DNA from: Planctomycetaceae bacterium | GTDB lineage: Bacteria; Planctomycetota; UBA1135; GCA-002686595 | Reading direction: 5' to 3' | Assembly (NCBI GenBank): GCA_016125265.1 | Contig: WGMC01000031.1 | Span: forward strand, 53,174-117,173 | DNA: 64,000 nucleotides | In this document: in pieces, positions 45,944-53,223 of the stretch | How positions within the stretch are numbered: the stretch's first letter is position 1 | Layout of the letters: the number at the start of each line of letters is the position of its first letter | Notes under the pieces: model-generated | The model's database searches: none | What the model was told of the DNA's origin: nothing | Seen by the model: only the letters and a program-made list of their open reading frames with translations | Translations under genes and position numbers: made by a program

Positions 45944-46486
45944 ATGAAGGGAACGATCGTCAAGTGCCTCGAAGAGCTCATCCGCAAGAACTTTGGTGAC
46001 GACAAGTGGAAGGCCGTGCTGGCCGCCGAGGGGATCGACGATGCGCGTGTGTTCTCGACGATGGAAGACGTGCCGGACGGCACGGTCGTCGAGATGATCG
46101 GCAAGGCCGCCGCGGTGCTCGGCATCTCGAAGGAAGCCGCCATGGAGGCCTTTGGCATGCACTGGTCGAAGACCTACGCGCCCCGGGTCTACGGCGTGTT
46201 CTTCGAGAAGGCGAAGAGCGCCCGCGAGTTCCTCCTGTCCCTCGACGGCGTGCACGACACGGTCACGCGCCGCATGGAGAACGCGCGGCCGCCGCGATTT
46301 GTCTACGACGACGCGCAGCCCGAACGCCTGGTGATGCGCTACGACTCCCCGCGGGGGCTCGTCGCGCTGATGCCCGGACTGGTGAAGGGTGTCGGCGCGC
46401 TCTACGGCGAGCAGATCGACGTCGCGCTGGCGGGCAACGAGGTGCGCATCCACTTCAATTCCGCCGCGTCGCGCCGGGCCGCCTGA
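45944..46486 (+). CDS. H-NOX heme nitric-oxide/oxygen sensor
   Basis: 180 residues, the usual length for a stand-alone H-NOX. The heme ligand His104 (SLDGVHDTV) and the YxSxR motif that clamps the heme propionates (Tyr133, Ser135, Arg137 in MRYDSPRGL) are both present and correctly spaced. Such proteins bind NO, and in some anaerobes O2. No distal Tyr could be assigned with confidence, so NO selectivity is favoured. It follows the soluble chemoreceptor by 40 bp and likely controls it. Confidence 0.9.
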   Translation: MKGTIVKCLEELIRKNFGDDKWKAVLAAEGIDDARVFSTMEDVPDGTVVEMIGKAAAVLGISKEAAMEAFGMHWSKTYAPRVYGVFFEKAKSAREFLLSLDGVHDTVTRRMENARPPRFVYDDAQPERLVMRYDSPRGLVALMPGLVKGVGALYGEQIDVALAGNEVRIHFNSAASRRAA

Positions 46487-46591
46487 CGGCGAATCCGGAG
46501 TGCGAGGGTCGGGACCGCCCGACCCGCGCGCACAGTCGGGCCAGAGAGCCGGCGCGGCGCCCGAACGAGCCTTGGGGTACCCTCAGGGCCC

Positions 46592-49162
46592 ATGGGCGCC
46601 CCGCGCACGTCGACCTTGCTGCTCGGACTGGGAGCCGCGCTGGCTCTCGGCGTCTTGGTCCTGTCGCTCGCGATCGGCAGTGGCCCGGGGAGCGGCGCCC
46701 TGTCCTTCGGGACCGCTGAGGTCGCGGCGGGCGCGTCGCCGGCGGACGCCACTGGACGGAGGTCCGATTCGGATTCAGGTGGCGAGGGCGCGAAACGGCG
46801 CGCCGCGGGACCCACCACCCCCGCCCAGCCACCCTGGACCGACCTCGCGGGCGGCGGTTACGGCGATGGTCCGGTGGGGGGAGCCGATGCCCTGGATTCG
46901 CGCGGCGCCCGTATCGGCGTTGCGGCGGAGTCGGACGCCGAGCCGGAGGCGCCAGCCCTGCTCGTGCGCGGGCGTGTGCGCGCGGTGGGTTCGGGGTCGG
47001 CGGGTTCGGGGTCGGCGGGTTCGGGGTCGGCGGCGTCGGCCGCGGGGAGCGCCCTCGCCAACGGGAGTCTTCGCGCGACCGTGCGGCTCGACCTCGCCGA
47101 CCGGCACGCCGAGGCGGACACGGATGCCCACGGCGACTTCGAACTCGCCTGGCGGTTTGGCACGCGCGCGGACGTGCTCGTCGAAGCGCCCGGGCACCTC
47201 GCCCTGCGCCGACCGGCGGTCGACCTGAACGAACTCCTCGAGTTCCGCCTCGAACCCGCGGCGCACCTCGTGTTCGAGGGCCCGAGTTCGCTCCCCGGCG
47301 AAGGACGCATGGAACTGTGGCGCCAGCAGGTGTCCGACGGCAGGCGTTGGCTCGCCGTGGACGTGGAGCGCACCGGGCCGGGCCGGTTCGAGGCCGTGGA
47401 CCTGCCCGCCGGCGACTACGCCTACCAGGGGCAGTTTGGCGGCCTGCACGTGCCGTTCCGCGAAGGGTTGCGCCTCGAGGGTGGCGAGCGCCGCGTGGAG
47501 CGGATCGAACCCGTACCCGGCGCGACAGTCGCCGTGCAAGTCCGCGACGAACACGGACGCCCCGTTGCGGATGCGGCGGTGCGCGCCTTGCCGCAGCGCG
47601 GCTCGCGGCCCGAGACGGCCCGCGACGCGCTGCTCGTCGAGGGTGTCGTGGACGAAGCTGGTCGTGTGCGGTTCCACGGACTCGTGCCCGGCACCTGGCG
47701 GATCACCGCGACGGCGCCGTTCGGCGCGGAACGCGGTCGGGACGTGAAAGCGCCGGCGGACGGCAGCACCGTGGATCTCGAGATCACCGTACCGGCGCCG
47801 CTCGTCGTGCGCGGACGCGTACTCGATCCGGACGGCAATCCGGCCGGCGGGGTGCGGGTGCGCTCGGGCTCCCCCGATCGCATTGGCAGCGTGTTGGCGG
47901 CCGAGGGCGACGACATCGGCGCGGTGAGCGCGTCCGACGGCACCTTCGAACTTGCGGACCTGCCGCAGGGCGACCGCTGGCCGCTGCTCGCGGAGCCGCC
48001 CGCGGCTCGCCGCGACGACTGGGGCGCGCTCTACACCAGCACCGGCTCGCTCCGCGCTTCGGCTTCCCAAGAACTGGTGCTGCGCCTGCCGCGCGCCGCG
48101 CCGCTCATCGGGCGTGTGCTGCGCGCCAACGGCGAACCCCTCGCGGGCGCAGAGGTGCGTGTGTTGCGGAGCTCGTCCGTGCGCGACGCGCCGTACCACA
48201 CGGCGGGGGATGCGGTCACCGGCGCGGACGGACGATTCGAGATCGCGGCCTTCGCCGAAGGCCCCGCGGAACTGCGCGTGAGCGCCGCCCAACACCGCCC
48301 CGTCCAGTTGCGCTTCGAACACCGCGCGGGAGTCGAACACCCGGACATCGGACTCGAGCCCGCCATCTCGCTCGTCGCCACGGTGCGCACGCGCGAGGGG
48401 GATGCGGTGCCGGGCCTCTTCGTTCGCGCGCGCGCCGTTGACGCCGCGGGCGGCCGCGGGCGAAACTCCGGTTCGGACACCACCGACGCGTTCGGACGCG
48501 CGCGCTTCGACACGTTGCCGGTCGGCCCGCACCGCATGGAACTTTGGTCGAGCGAGTGGGAGCTCGTCGCTCCCGTGGAGTTCGACGCACCCGCGCTCGC
48601 GCCCGTCGAAATCGTCGTCGCGCCGATGCGCGGTCCGGAGCGCGCCGTGCTCGTGGGACACGTGCTCGAGCGGGAGAGCAACGCGCCGCCCGACAACCTC
48701 AGCCTCGATGGCCCCCGCGGCGGAACCCCCATCCAAGAAGGTGCGACCTTCCGCTGGAGCGGATTGGCGCCGCGCCCGACTCCGCTCTCCCTGCGCGCAC
48801 CCGGCCTGCGTGCGTTGGACCTCGGCACCGTACTGCTCGAGCCCGGCATGGAACACGACATCGGGACCGTGCTGATGGAGCGCGGCGTCGTCGTCGAGAT
48901 CGAGGTCGTCGACACGAAGGGCGTCGCGATCTCCGGCGCCGCGGTGCGACTGCAACCCCTCGATCCCGACAAACAGGGCCCCAGCCCCGCGGCGCCGACC
49001 CTGTCCGTTCCGGCGGTCGGCGGTCGCTACCGCACGGACCAGGCGGCCCCGGGTCGGTGGCGCCTGCGTGTGGACCACCAGTGGCACTCCAGCCACTCGC
49101 GCGGCCTGCGTCTGCCCGTCGACGGGCCCGTGCGCGTCGTGCTGGGGGACCGCACACCGTGA
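46592..49162 (+). CDS. membrane-anchored protein with multiple carboxypeptidase-regulatory-like domains
   Basis: 856 residues. A signal or anchor segment (TSTLLLGLGAALALGVLVLSL) and a low-complexity region (GSAGSGSAGSGSA) precede four or five beta-sandwich units of the CarboxypepD_reg-like/transthyretin type. Examples are VRGRVLDPDGNPAGGVRVRS, IGRVLRANGEPLAGAEVRVL and ITVPAPLVV. These units bind carbohydrates or act as spacers on the cell surface. No enzyme motif is seen. The stop overlaps the Ppx/GppA gene (GTGA). Confidence 0.75.
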   Translation: MGAPRTSTLLLGLGAALALGVLVLSLAIGSGPGSGALSFGTAEVAAGASPADATGRRSDSDSGGEGAKRRAAGPTTPAQPPWTDLAGGGYGDGPVGGADALDSRGARIGVAAESDAEPEAPALLVRGRVRAVGSGSAGSGSAGSGSAASAAGSALANGSLRATVRLDLADRHAEADTDAHGDFELAWRFGTRADVLVEAPGHLALRRPAVDLNELLEFRLEPAAHLVFEGPSSLPGEGRMELWRQQVSDGRRWLAVDVERTGPGRFEAVDLPAGDYAYQGQFGGLHVPFREGLRLEGGERRVERIEPVPGATVAVQVRDEHGRPVADAAVRALPQRGSRPETARDALLVEGVVDEAGRVRFHGLVPGTWRITATAPFGAERGRDVKAPADGSTVDLEITVPAPLVVRGRVLDPDGNPAGGVRVRSGSPDRIGSVLAAEGDDIGAVSASDGTFELADLPQGDRWPLLAEPPAARRDDWGALYTSTGSLRASASQELVLRLPRAAPLIGRVLRANGEPLAGAEVRVLRSSSVRDAPYHTAGDAVTGADGRFEIAAFAEGPAELRVSAAQHRPVQLRFEHRAGVEHPDIGLEPAISLVATVRTREGDAVPGLFVRARAVDAAGGRGRNSGSDTTDAFGRARFDTLPVGPHRMELWSSEWELVAPVEFDAPALAPVEIVVAPMRGPERAVLVGHVLERESNAPPDNLSLDGPRGGTPIQEGATFRWSGLAPRPTPLSLRAPGLRALDLGTVLLEPGMEHDIGTVLMERGVVVEIEVVDTKGVAISGAAVRLQPLDPDKQGPSPAAPTLSVPAVGGRYRTDQAAPGRWRLRVDHQWHSSHSRGLRLPVDGPVRVVLGDRTP
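46987..47031 (+). repeat. 15-bp tandem repeat, 3 copies
   Basis: GGGTTCGGGGTCGGC repeats three times without mismatch, encoding the Gly/Ser-rich linker (GSGSA)n of the surface protein in frame. Confidence 0.9.
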
Positions 49163-50133
49163 CCGCGTTCGCGGGCCCCGCGGGCGAAAGTTCGGCACCG
49201 TTCGCGGTGCTCGATCTCGGTACGCAGTGCGCGCTCCTGCTGCTGGGCCGGCGCGGGCCGGGCGGTGCGCTCGAGGTGGTCGAGGACCACTCGCTGCACC
49301 CGCGCCTGGGCGCGGGGCTCGCGCCCGGTGGCGAACTCGACCCGGTGGCCGTGCAGCGCACCGTGGACGTGCTCGCGACCTACGTGCGCCGCATGGACCT
49401 CCTCGGGGTGCCTCCGGATCGGCGCCGAGCCGTCGCGACCGAGCCGCTGCGGCGTGCCCGGAATGCCGCCGCCTTCGCGGCGCGGGTCGAGGTCGAGCTG
49501 GGACTGCGCTTCGCCGTGCTCGCGCCGGCGGACGAGGCCCGGCTCGGCTGGATCGGCGCGACCGGCGGCCGCGCGCCGGCCTTCACCGTCGACGTGGGCG
49601 GCGGGAGCACGGAGATCACCGGCCCGGGCCCCGCGGACTTCGCGAGTGTGCCCCTAGGGGCCGTCGGCGCCGCGGAGCACTGGCTCGGTGGGGGGGAGCG
49701 GGCCTCGCCCGGCGCGTTCGGGGCGCTGGAACGCGGAGTGCGGCAGGTTTTCGAAGGCGCGCTCGGTCCGAGAGGGCGCCCCGGGCGGCCGACGGACCCG
49801 CGCGAGCCGTGGGCCTGGCTCATCGGGGGCTCTGCCAACAACGCCGCGGGTCTCGAACTACGCCTCGAGTCCTACGACCCGCGCCGAGGGCAGGGGCTCG
49901 TGCTGTCGGCGGCGAGCCTGCGGGGCCACGCCCGGCGGCTGCTCGCCCTCGACCTCGAGGCGCGGCTCGACCTGCCCATCGAGCCCGCCCGCGCCGCCGT
50001 CCTGCCGGCGGGGCTCGTGTGCCTCGCCGAGGCCCTGGAGTCCCTGGGGGCCGCCGGCGTGCCCGCGGAGGGCCGGTTGAGCCTGCGGGGGCTCCGGCAC
50101 GGCCTCAGCGCCGAGTTCTTGGTGCCCGATTAG
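49159..50133 (+). CDS. Ppx/GppA-family phosphatase
   Basis: 324 residues, GTG start overlapping the previous stop. The ASKHA-fold motifs are visible: AVLDLGTQCALLLL (phosphate loop), DEARLGWIGA (EAR region), FTVDVGGGSTEI, and a C-terminal SLRGLRHGL. The family removes phosphate from polyphosphate or converts pppGpp to ppGpp. The short length (single-domain, ~300 residues) fits the Ppx2/GppA-like class. The usual DLGSNS is DLGTQC here, which may alter specificity. No ppk gene is nearby. Confidence 0.85.
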   Translation: MTAFAGPAGESSAPFAVLDLGTQCALLLLGRRGPGGALEVVEDHSLHPRLGAGLAPGGELDPVAVQRTVDVLATYVRRMDLLGVPPDRRRAVATEPLRRARNAAAFAARVEVELGLRFAVLAPADEARLGWIGATGGRAPAFTVDVGGGSTEITGPGPADFASVPLGAVGAAEHWLGGGERASPGAFGALERGVRQVFEGALGPRGRPGRPTDPREPWAWLIGGSANNAAGLELRLESYDPRRGQGLVLSAASLRGHARRLLALDLEARLDLPIEPARAAVLPAGLVCLAEALESLGAAGVPAEGRLSLRGLRHGLSAEFLVPD

Positions 50134-50342
50134 GGCCCTCGGGCAGTTCGCATCGCGGCCGGGCCCGGCTCAGGCACGTCCGCGGGGGGGACGCGGAGGG
50201 TCCACGGCGGCTGCGCGGTGGGCCGCTGGGGCGGCGGGCTATGCTTGCCGGGGAACCGTCCGCCCCTGCGAGGGGTCGAAGTGAGACCTCCCGCGGGTCC
50301 CCTCCGCCCGGGATTCCGCCGACACTTCCGCCAGAGCCCACC

Positions 50343-51977
50343 ATGACCCGCTCCAGCCACAGCTTCGCCAAACTCGCCCCCGGCGCGCTCCTGCTGTGGG
50401 CCCTGGCCGCCGCGGCTCAAGCCGCGCCCGCCCAAGTCCAGGCGACCAACCAGGGGGCCGCCGCGCCCGGCTCCACCGCCCAGGCCGGACCCGCGGCCGC
50501 GCCCGTCGCCGCGCCAGTCGCCAAGGCCCCGGTCGCCAAAGCAGCAGGGGCGAGAGCTGCCGGCGCCGGAACACAAGCCGCGCTGCCCGGGCGTCCGCCC
50601 GCCCCCGCGCCCGCGGTGCCGCCGGGCACGTTCCTCGCGGACGACATGCCGAGCATCGGCGGCCTGGTGCCCGGCCCGACGACCCTGACCGGCTACTTCG
50701 TGGATCCGAAGGGCACCTACCTGGCCCGGCTGCTCCCCAAACCGATCGCGGACCCGACCTTCGAGGTGCTGCTCTTCCCGCCCGCGTCCGGCCACCCGAC
50801 GCGGATCGAGCGCTTCCTGTTGCAGGTGCCGGCGAGTCCCAGCGCTCCGCCGCCGGCCGAGCGTGCGCTGGTGCTCGGTTTCCACCCGTTCAGCGTCAGC
50901 GAGTACAGCGTCTACAACGCTTCGGGTCTGCCCCAGATCTGCGCGCAGCGCGGTTGGTACCTGCTGGCTCCCTACGGGCTCACCGATACGAACATGGGGA
51001 ACCCCGCGTCCCAAGCCGCGGTGGATGCGTGCTTGGCCTGGGTGCGCAACTTGGGCTTCGTCTACAACCAGGACCGCGTCTACACCGCTGGGTTCTCGAT
51101 GGGCGGGTTGAACGCGGTGTCCTACGCCCTGCGGAACCAGGATCCCAAGGGCGCCGTGCGCATCGCCGGTGTGATCAACCACACGGGCACCATGGACCTG
51201 ATCGACAACTACTCGACGGGCACGGTGCAACTGAAGCAGTTGCTCGAGAATCCCGACCACTTCGGCGCGTCGCCCACCCAGGATCCCTTCGCCTGGTGGC
51301 GCGTGAATCCCGTGCGCATCTTCGGGCAGACCGTCGATCCGAATACGGCCCAGGCCATCAACTTGAAGGACCTGCGTGTGTTCCTCCACTGGAACAACCA
51401 AGACCCCAACACGAACCTCGTGAAGTACAACCGCTCGCTGCGCGATTACCTGTTGGCGCAAGGAGCGATCGTCACCGTCAACGAGGTGCAGGCCGGCAAC
51501 ACCCACGCCTGGGCGACGTTGAACATGGCGACCGCCGTGGACTACGTGGCCGCCGCAACGGCGCCCGCGCCCGGTGCACTGGGCGGCGGCAGCGCGGAGA
51601 TCTTCGCGGACCGCCAGGAGCGCTACCGCATGTCGGAAGTGCTCGAGATCGAACCCAACACGGTCGCGCGCTACCGTTTGGCGCTCAGCCTGAGCGGCGG
51701 CAACGCGTTTGGTGTGCAGGGTGCGCGCGGCGTGCGTCGGTTGGCCTTGGAGCTGGGCGACGCGGCGCTCGACACGACGGCGCCCCTCTCGATCACTTCG
51801 TGGACCACCGACGGCAAGCCGTTGACGCTGGTGCTGCGGGGTTACGCGCAGGCACCCAGCCAGGTGCTCGTGGGCGGCGTGCCCCCGGCGTTCCTGTCCC
51901 ACGACCCGGCGACGGCCGAGTTGGTGGTGACTCCGAACGGCACCGGCGCGTTTGCGGTGCTCGACATCCAGCCCTGA
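50343..51977 (+). CDS. secreted alpha/beta hydrolase, PHB-depolymerase/esterase-like
   Basis: 544 residues. A signal peptide (SFAKLAPGALLLWALAAAAQA) precedes an Ala/Pro-rich linker to about residue 100. The hydrolase domain has ERALVLGFHPFSVSEYSVYN, DRVYTAGFSMGGLNAVSY (GxSxG nucleophile), and a late His in AGNTHAWATLNMATAVDY. This fits the PHB depolymerase-like secreted esterase group. A C-terminal beta domain (~130 residues) ends VTPNGTGAFAVLDIQP and resembles the C-terminal ends of other secreted proteins of this organism. Substrate unknown. Confidence 0.75.
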   Translation: MTRSSHSFAKLAPGALLLWALAAAAQAAPAQVQATNQGAAAPGSTAQAGPAAAPVAAPVAKAPVAKAAGARAAGAGTQAALPGRPPAPAPAVPPGTFLADDMPSIGGLVPGPTTLTGYFVDPKGTYLARLLPKPIADPTFEVLLFPPASGHPTRIERFLLQVPASPSAPPPAERALVLGFHPFSVSEYSVYNASGLPQICAQRGWYLLAPYGLTDTNMGNPASQAAVDACLAWVRNLGFVYNQDRVYTAGFSMGGLNAVSYALRNQDPKGAVRIAGVINHTGTMDLIDNYSTGTVQLKQLLENPDHFGASPTQDPFAWWRVNPVRIFGQTVDPNTAQAINLKDLRVFLHWNNQDPNTNLVKYNRSLRDYLLAQGAIVTVNEVQAGNTHAWATLNMATAVDYVAAATAPAPGALGGGSAEIFADRQERYRMSEVLEIEPNTVARYRLALSLSGGNAFGVQGARGVRRLALELGDAALDTTAPLSITSWTTDGKPLTLVLRGYAQAPSQVLVGGVPPAFLSHDPATAELVVTPNGTGAFAVLDIQP

Positions 51978-52103
51978 TCCAAACGCCCCCGAGCGGACGT
52001 TTCGTCGGGGCGCCGTCGACGCTTCGCGCGGCCCCCTCGCGCCCACGGGCCTGAACTGCGCAAGAAGGCAGGTCCTGCCGCTTCGGAAGAGCTTCCCCCC
52101 TTC

Positions 52104-52142
52104 AAAAAAAGGGGGCCGACGCTGCTTGCCCAGCGCCGGCCC
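52104..52142 (-). terminator. intrinsic terminator of RNA copy A
   Basis: An 11-bp stem (52132-52142 with 52113-52123), 8-nt loop GGGCAAGC, two further Cs and seven Ts on the minus strand (A-run 52104-52110). Confidence 0.85.
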
Positions 52143-52212
52143 GAGGGAGAGCGATCCGCCGGTCTTCCCAGACGCTCGCGGGCTCGCAACCGCGGCGTCC
52201 CCGACGGATCCC
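52104..52212 (-). ncRNA. structured small RNA, copy A
   Basis: Read on the minus strand from the G at 52212. P1 is a 10-bp helix (52201-52210 with 52153-52162). It encloses an asymmetric internal loop whose long side carries GGGAAGA, and P2 (10 bp with one bulge, 52171-52199) capped by the octaloop TTGCGAGC. A linker leads to an 11-bp terminator hairpin and seven Ts. The non-Watson-Crick pairs in P1 and the terminator are G:U only if the RNA is on the minus strand (they would be A:C on the plus strand). A sigma-70-like promoter lies just upstream. The predicted transcript is about 109 nt. No gene follows, so it is probably a stand-alone RNA and not a riboswitch. Confidence 0.75.
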
Positions 52213-52217
52213 ACGGA

Positions 52218-52245
52218 AGTCTAGTCGGGTCCCCCGGCTTGTCTA
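52218..52245 (-). promoter_or_regulatory. sigma-70-like promoter of RNA copy A
   Basis: On the minus strand, TAGACA (52240-52245; 5 of 6 to TTGACA) and TAGACT (52218-52223; 4 of 6 to TATAAT) are separated by 16 bp. Five bases later comes GGGATCC, the first conserved bases of the RNA. The position matches the 5' boundary of the homology between the two RNA copies. Confidence 0.6.
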
Positions 52246-52327
52246 GTGGGTTGGGCTCCGCGCGGGCAGGCTGTGTGGCGCGGGCATGCCGGGCGACGGC
52301 GTTCGCGCTGGGAAGGATCCCCTGGGG

Positions 52328-52365
52328 AAAAAAGGGGGCCGGCGCTCCTTGCCCAGCGCCGGCCC
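52328..52365 (-). terminator. intrinsic terminator of RNA copy B
   Basis: A perfect 11-bp stem (52355-52365 with 52336-52346), 8-nt loop GGGCAAGG, then Cs and six Ts on the minus strand (A-run 52328-52333). Confidence 0.88.
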
Positions 52366-52440
52366 GAGGGAGAGACGAGACCCGCCGGTCTTCCCGAACA
52401 CTGGGCGGCTCGCAACGCCCAGCGTTCCCCGACGGATCCC
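52328..52440 (-). ncRNA. structured small RNA, copy B
   Basis: Same architecture as copy A, 225 bp upstream on the minus strand. P1 is 52429-52438 with 52379-52388 (10 bp, two G:U pairs). P2 is a 12-bp stem (52396-52407 with 52416-52427) with a different stem sequence but the identical octaloop TTGCGAGC. The internal loop GGGAAGA and the 11-bp perfect terminator stem with T6 are retained. The P2 stem sequence has changed on both sides while pairing is kept. Copy B lacks the promoter of copy A; instead a UUCG-capped 8-bp hairpin (52444-52463) sits three bases upstream of the conserved GGGATCC. Confidence 0.7.
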
Positions 52441-52443
52441 ATT

Positions 52444-52463
52444 GTCAGAGGCGAACCTCTGAC
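52444..52463 (-). promoter_or_regulatory. UUCG-capped hairpin upstream of RNA copy B
   Basis: Minus strand GTCAGAGG, TTCG, CCTCTGAC: a perfect 8-bp stem with a stable UUCG tetraloop, ending three bases before the conserved 5' end of copy B. It could be a 5' extension of the transcript, a processing signal or an operator. Confidence 0.5.
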
Positions 52464-52584
52464 CCTCGAAGTGTACGACACCCCCGGCGGGAGTCGAGGT
52501 CGGTCCCCAAAAATTCAGCAAAGATTGTGCTCTCGCCCCAGGTCCGGCAACTGCTCGAGAATCGCGGCCCGCCGCGCGCAGAAC

Positions 52585-52618
52585 AAAAAAGTCCGGGGCG
52601 CGCGAATGCACGCCCCGG
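52585..52618 (-). terminator. third minus-strand intrinsic terminator
   Basis: Stem CCGGGGCG / CGCCCCGG (52611-52618 with 52593-52600), 10-nt loop, then AC and six Ts on the minus strand (A-run 52585-52590). It implies another short minus-strand transcript starting between here and the tRNA. That sequence shows no P1/P2 like copies A and B. Confidence 0.7.
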
Positions 52619-52648
52619 CTCCTCTCCTCGCGGGTCCCTTCTTGTTGC

Positions 52649-52720
52649 CACCCGGGCTTGGTTCCGCCGGGGCTCGGCGCCACCGGGGCTCGGTGCCACC
52701 GGGGCTCGGTGCCACCGGGG
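52649..52720. repeat. 16-bp hairpin-forming tandem repeat, ~4.5 copies
   Basis: Units of CACCGGGGCTCGGTGC at 52681-52696 and 52697-52712, a variant at 52665-52680, a looser one at 52649-52664 and a half unit to 52720. Each unit can fold as CACCG-GGGCT-CGGTG. It lies upstream of the third terminator on the minus strand. Confidence 0.8.
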
Positions 52721-53012
52721 ACGGGTACAGGCCTCGGCGGCAATGGGGGGGCGGCGAACTGCGTGGAGCGCGCCTGCGGCCACGGCCCCGAGCCTTCCCA
52801 CCCGCCTGCCAGAGACGCCGCAGGCGCCGATGGACCGCCAGGTTTCCGTGTTGGAGTTTCGTCCGTGGACCTTTCGGCGGTGCCGCCGATTCGGCGGCCA
52901 ACGGGGTGCGTTCGGGCGCGGGAGTGGAAGGCCCTTGCCGCGCCCCGGGGGCCCCGGCTAGAGTCCTCGCCCCCCGGAACCCGCCTGACGGGCGCAAACC
53001 GGGGGAGTGCGA

Positions 53013-53051
53013 GGCGAGGTAGCTCAGTCGGTTAGAGCACAGGCTTCATAA
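53013..53051 (+). tRNA. tRNA-Met (CAT) 5' half, disrupted at the anticodon loop (att site)
   Basis: Acceptor 5' strand GGCGAGG (53013-53019), D-arm (GCTC/GAGC), anticodon 5' strand CAGGC (53040-53044) and loop TTCATAA with anticodon CAT at 53047-53049 are all present. The 3' strand of the anticodon stem should be GCCTG but reads CTCGG, and no variable loop, T-arm or acceptor 3' strand follows. The break is at the end of the anticodon loop, a known integrase target. A nuclease and an integrase gene follow directly. An intact tRNA may be rebuilt at the unseen far end. Confidence 0.85.
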
Positions 53052-53223
53052 CTCGGGACGGCCGAGGAGGAAGCCGCCCCGAAAGCTCCCGGAATCCTCG
53101 AAAGGGCCTTAGGGCGCAAGGGTTTGCGATGCCCCGAAGGCTCCCCCAAGGGACCCCGCGCGAGCCCCTTCCTTCGACCTTACTCGGATCCTTTCCGCAA
53201 GAAGTAAGGTCCCGCGCACAACG
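53052..53223 (+). other. structured leader between att site and nuclease gene
   Basis: 172 bp without an open frame. It contains several inverted repeats: GAGGA/TCCTC around 53066-53100, a hairpin near GGGCGCAAGGGTTTGCG, and a perfect 9-bp pair GACCTTACT (53176-53184) with AGTAAGGTC (53203-53211), 18-nt loop, 12 bp before the nuclease start. The last could be an operator, an integrase arm site or an mRNA hairpin. Group I intron core motifs were not found. Confidence 0.4.

Larger units (their letters stand above)
51978..53012. other. ~1-kb region without protein genes, holding structured RNAs and repeats
   Basis: All open frames here are overlapping, compositionally biased and without conserved sequence. 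What is visible: two copies of a structured minus-strand RNA (52104-52212 and 52328-52440), a third minus-strand terminator (52585-52618), a UUCG-capped hairpin (52444-52463) and a 16-bp tandem repeat (52649-52720). From 52721 to 53012 I see nothing beyond the likely promoter side of the tRNA-Met gene. Confidence 0.7.

Noticed and set aside
53045..53223. Group I intron in the tRNA-Met anticodon loop with a GIY-YIG homing gene
   Set aside because: The site and nuclease fit, but no P7-type core motif is seen, no G:U splice pairing could be built, and no 3' exon follows. The integrase gene directly after the nuclease favours an att site.
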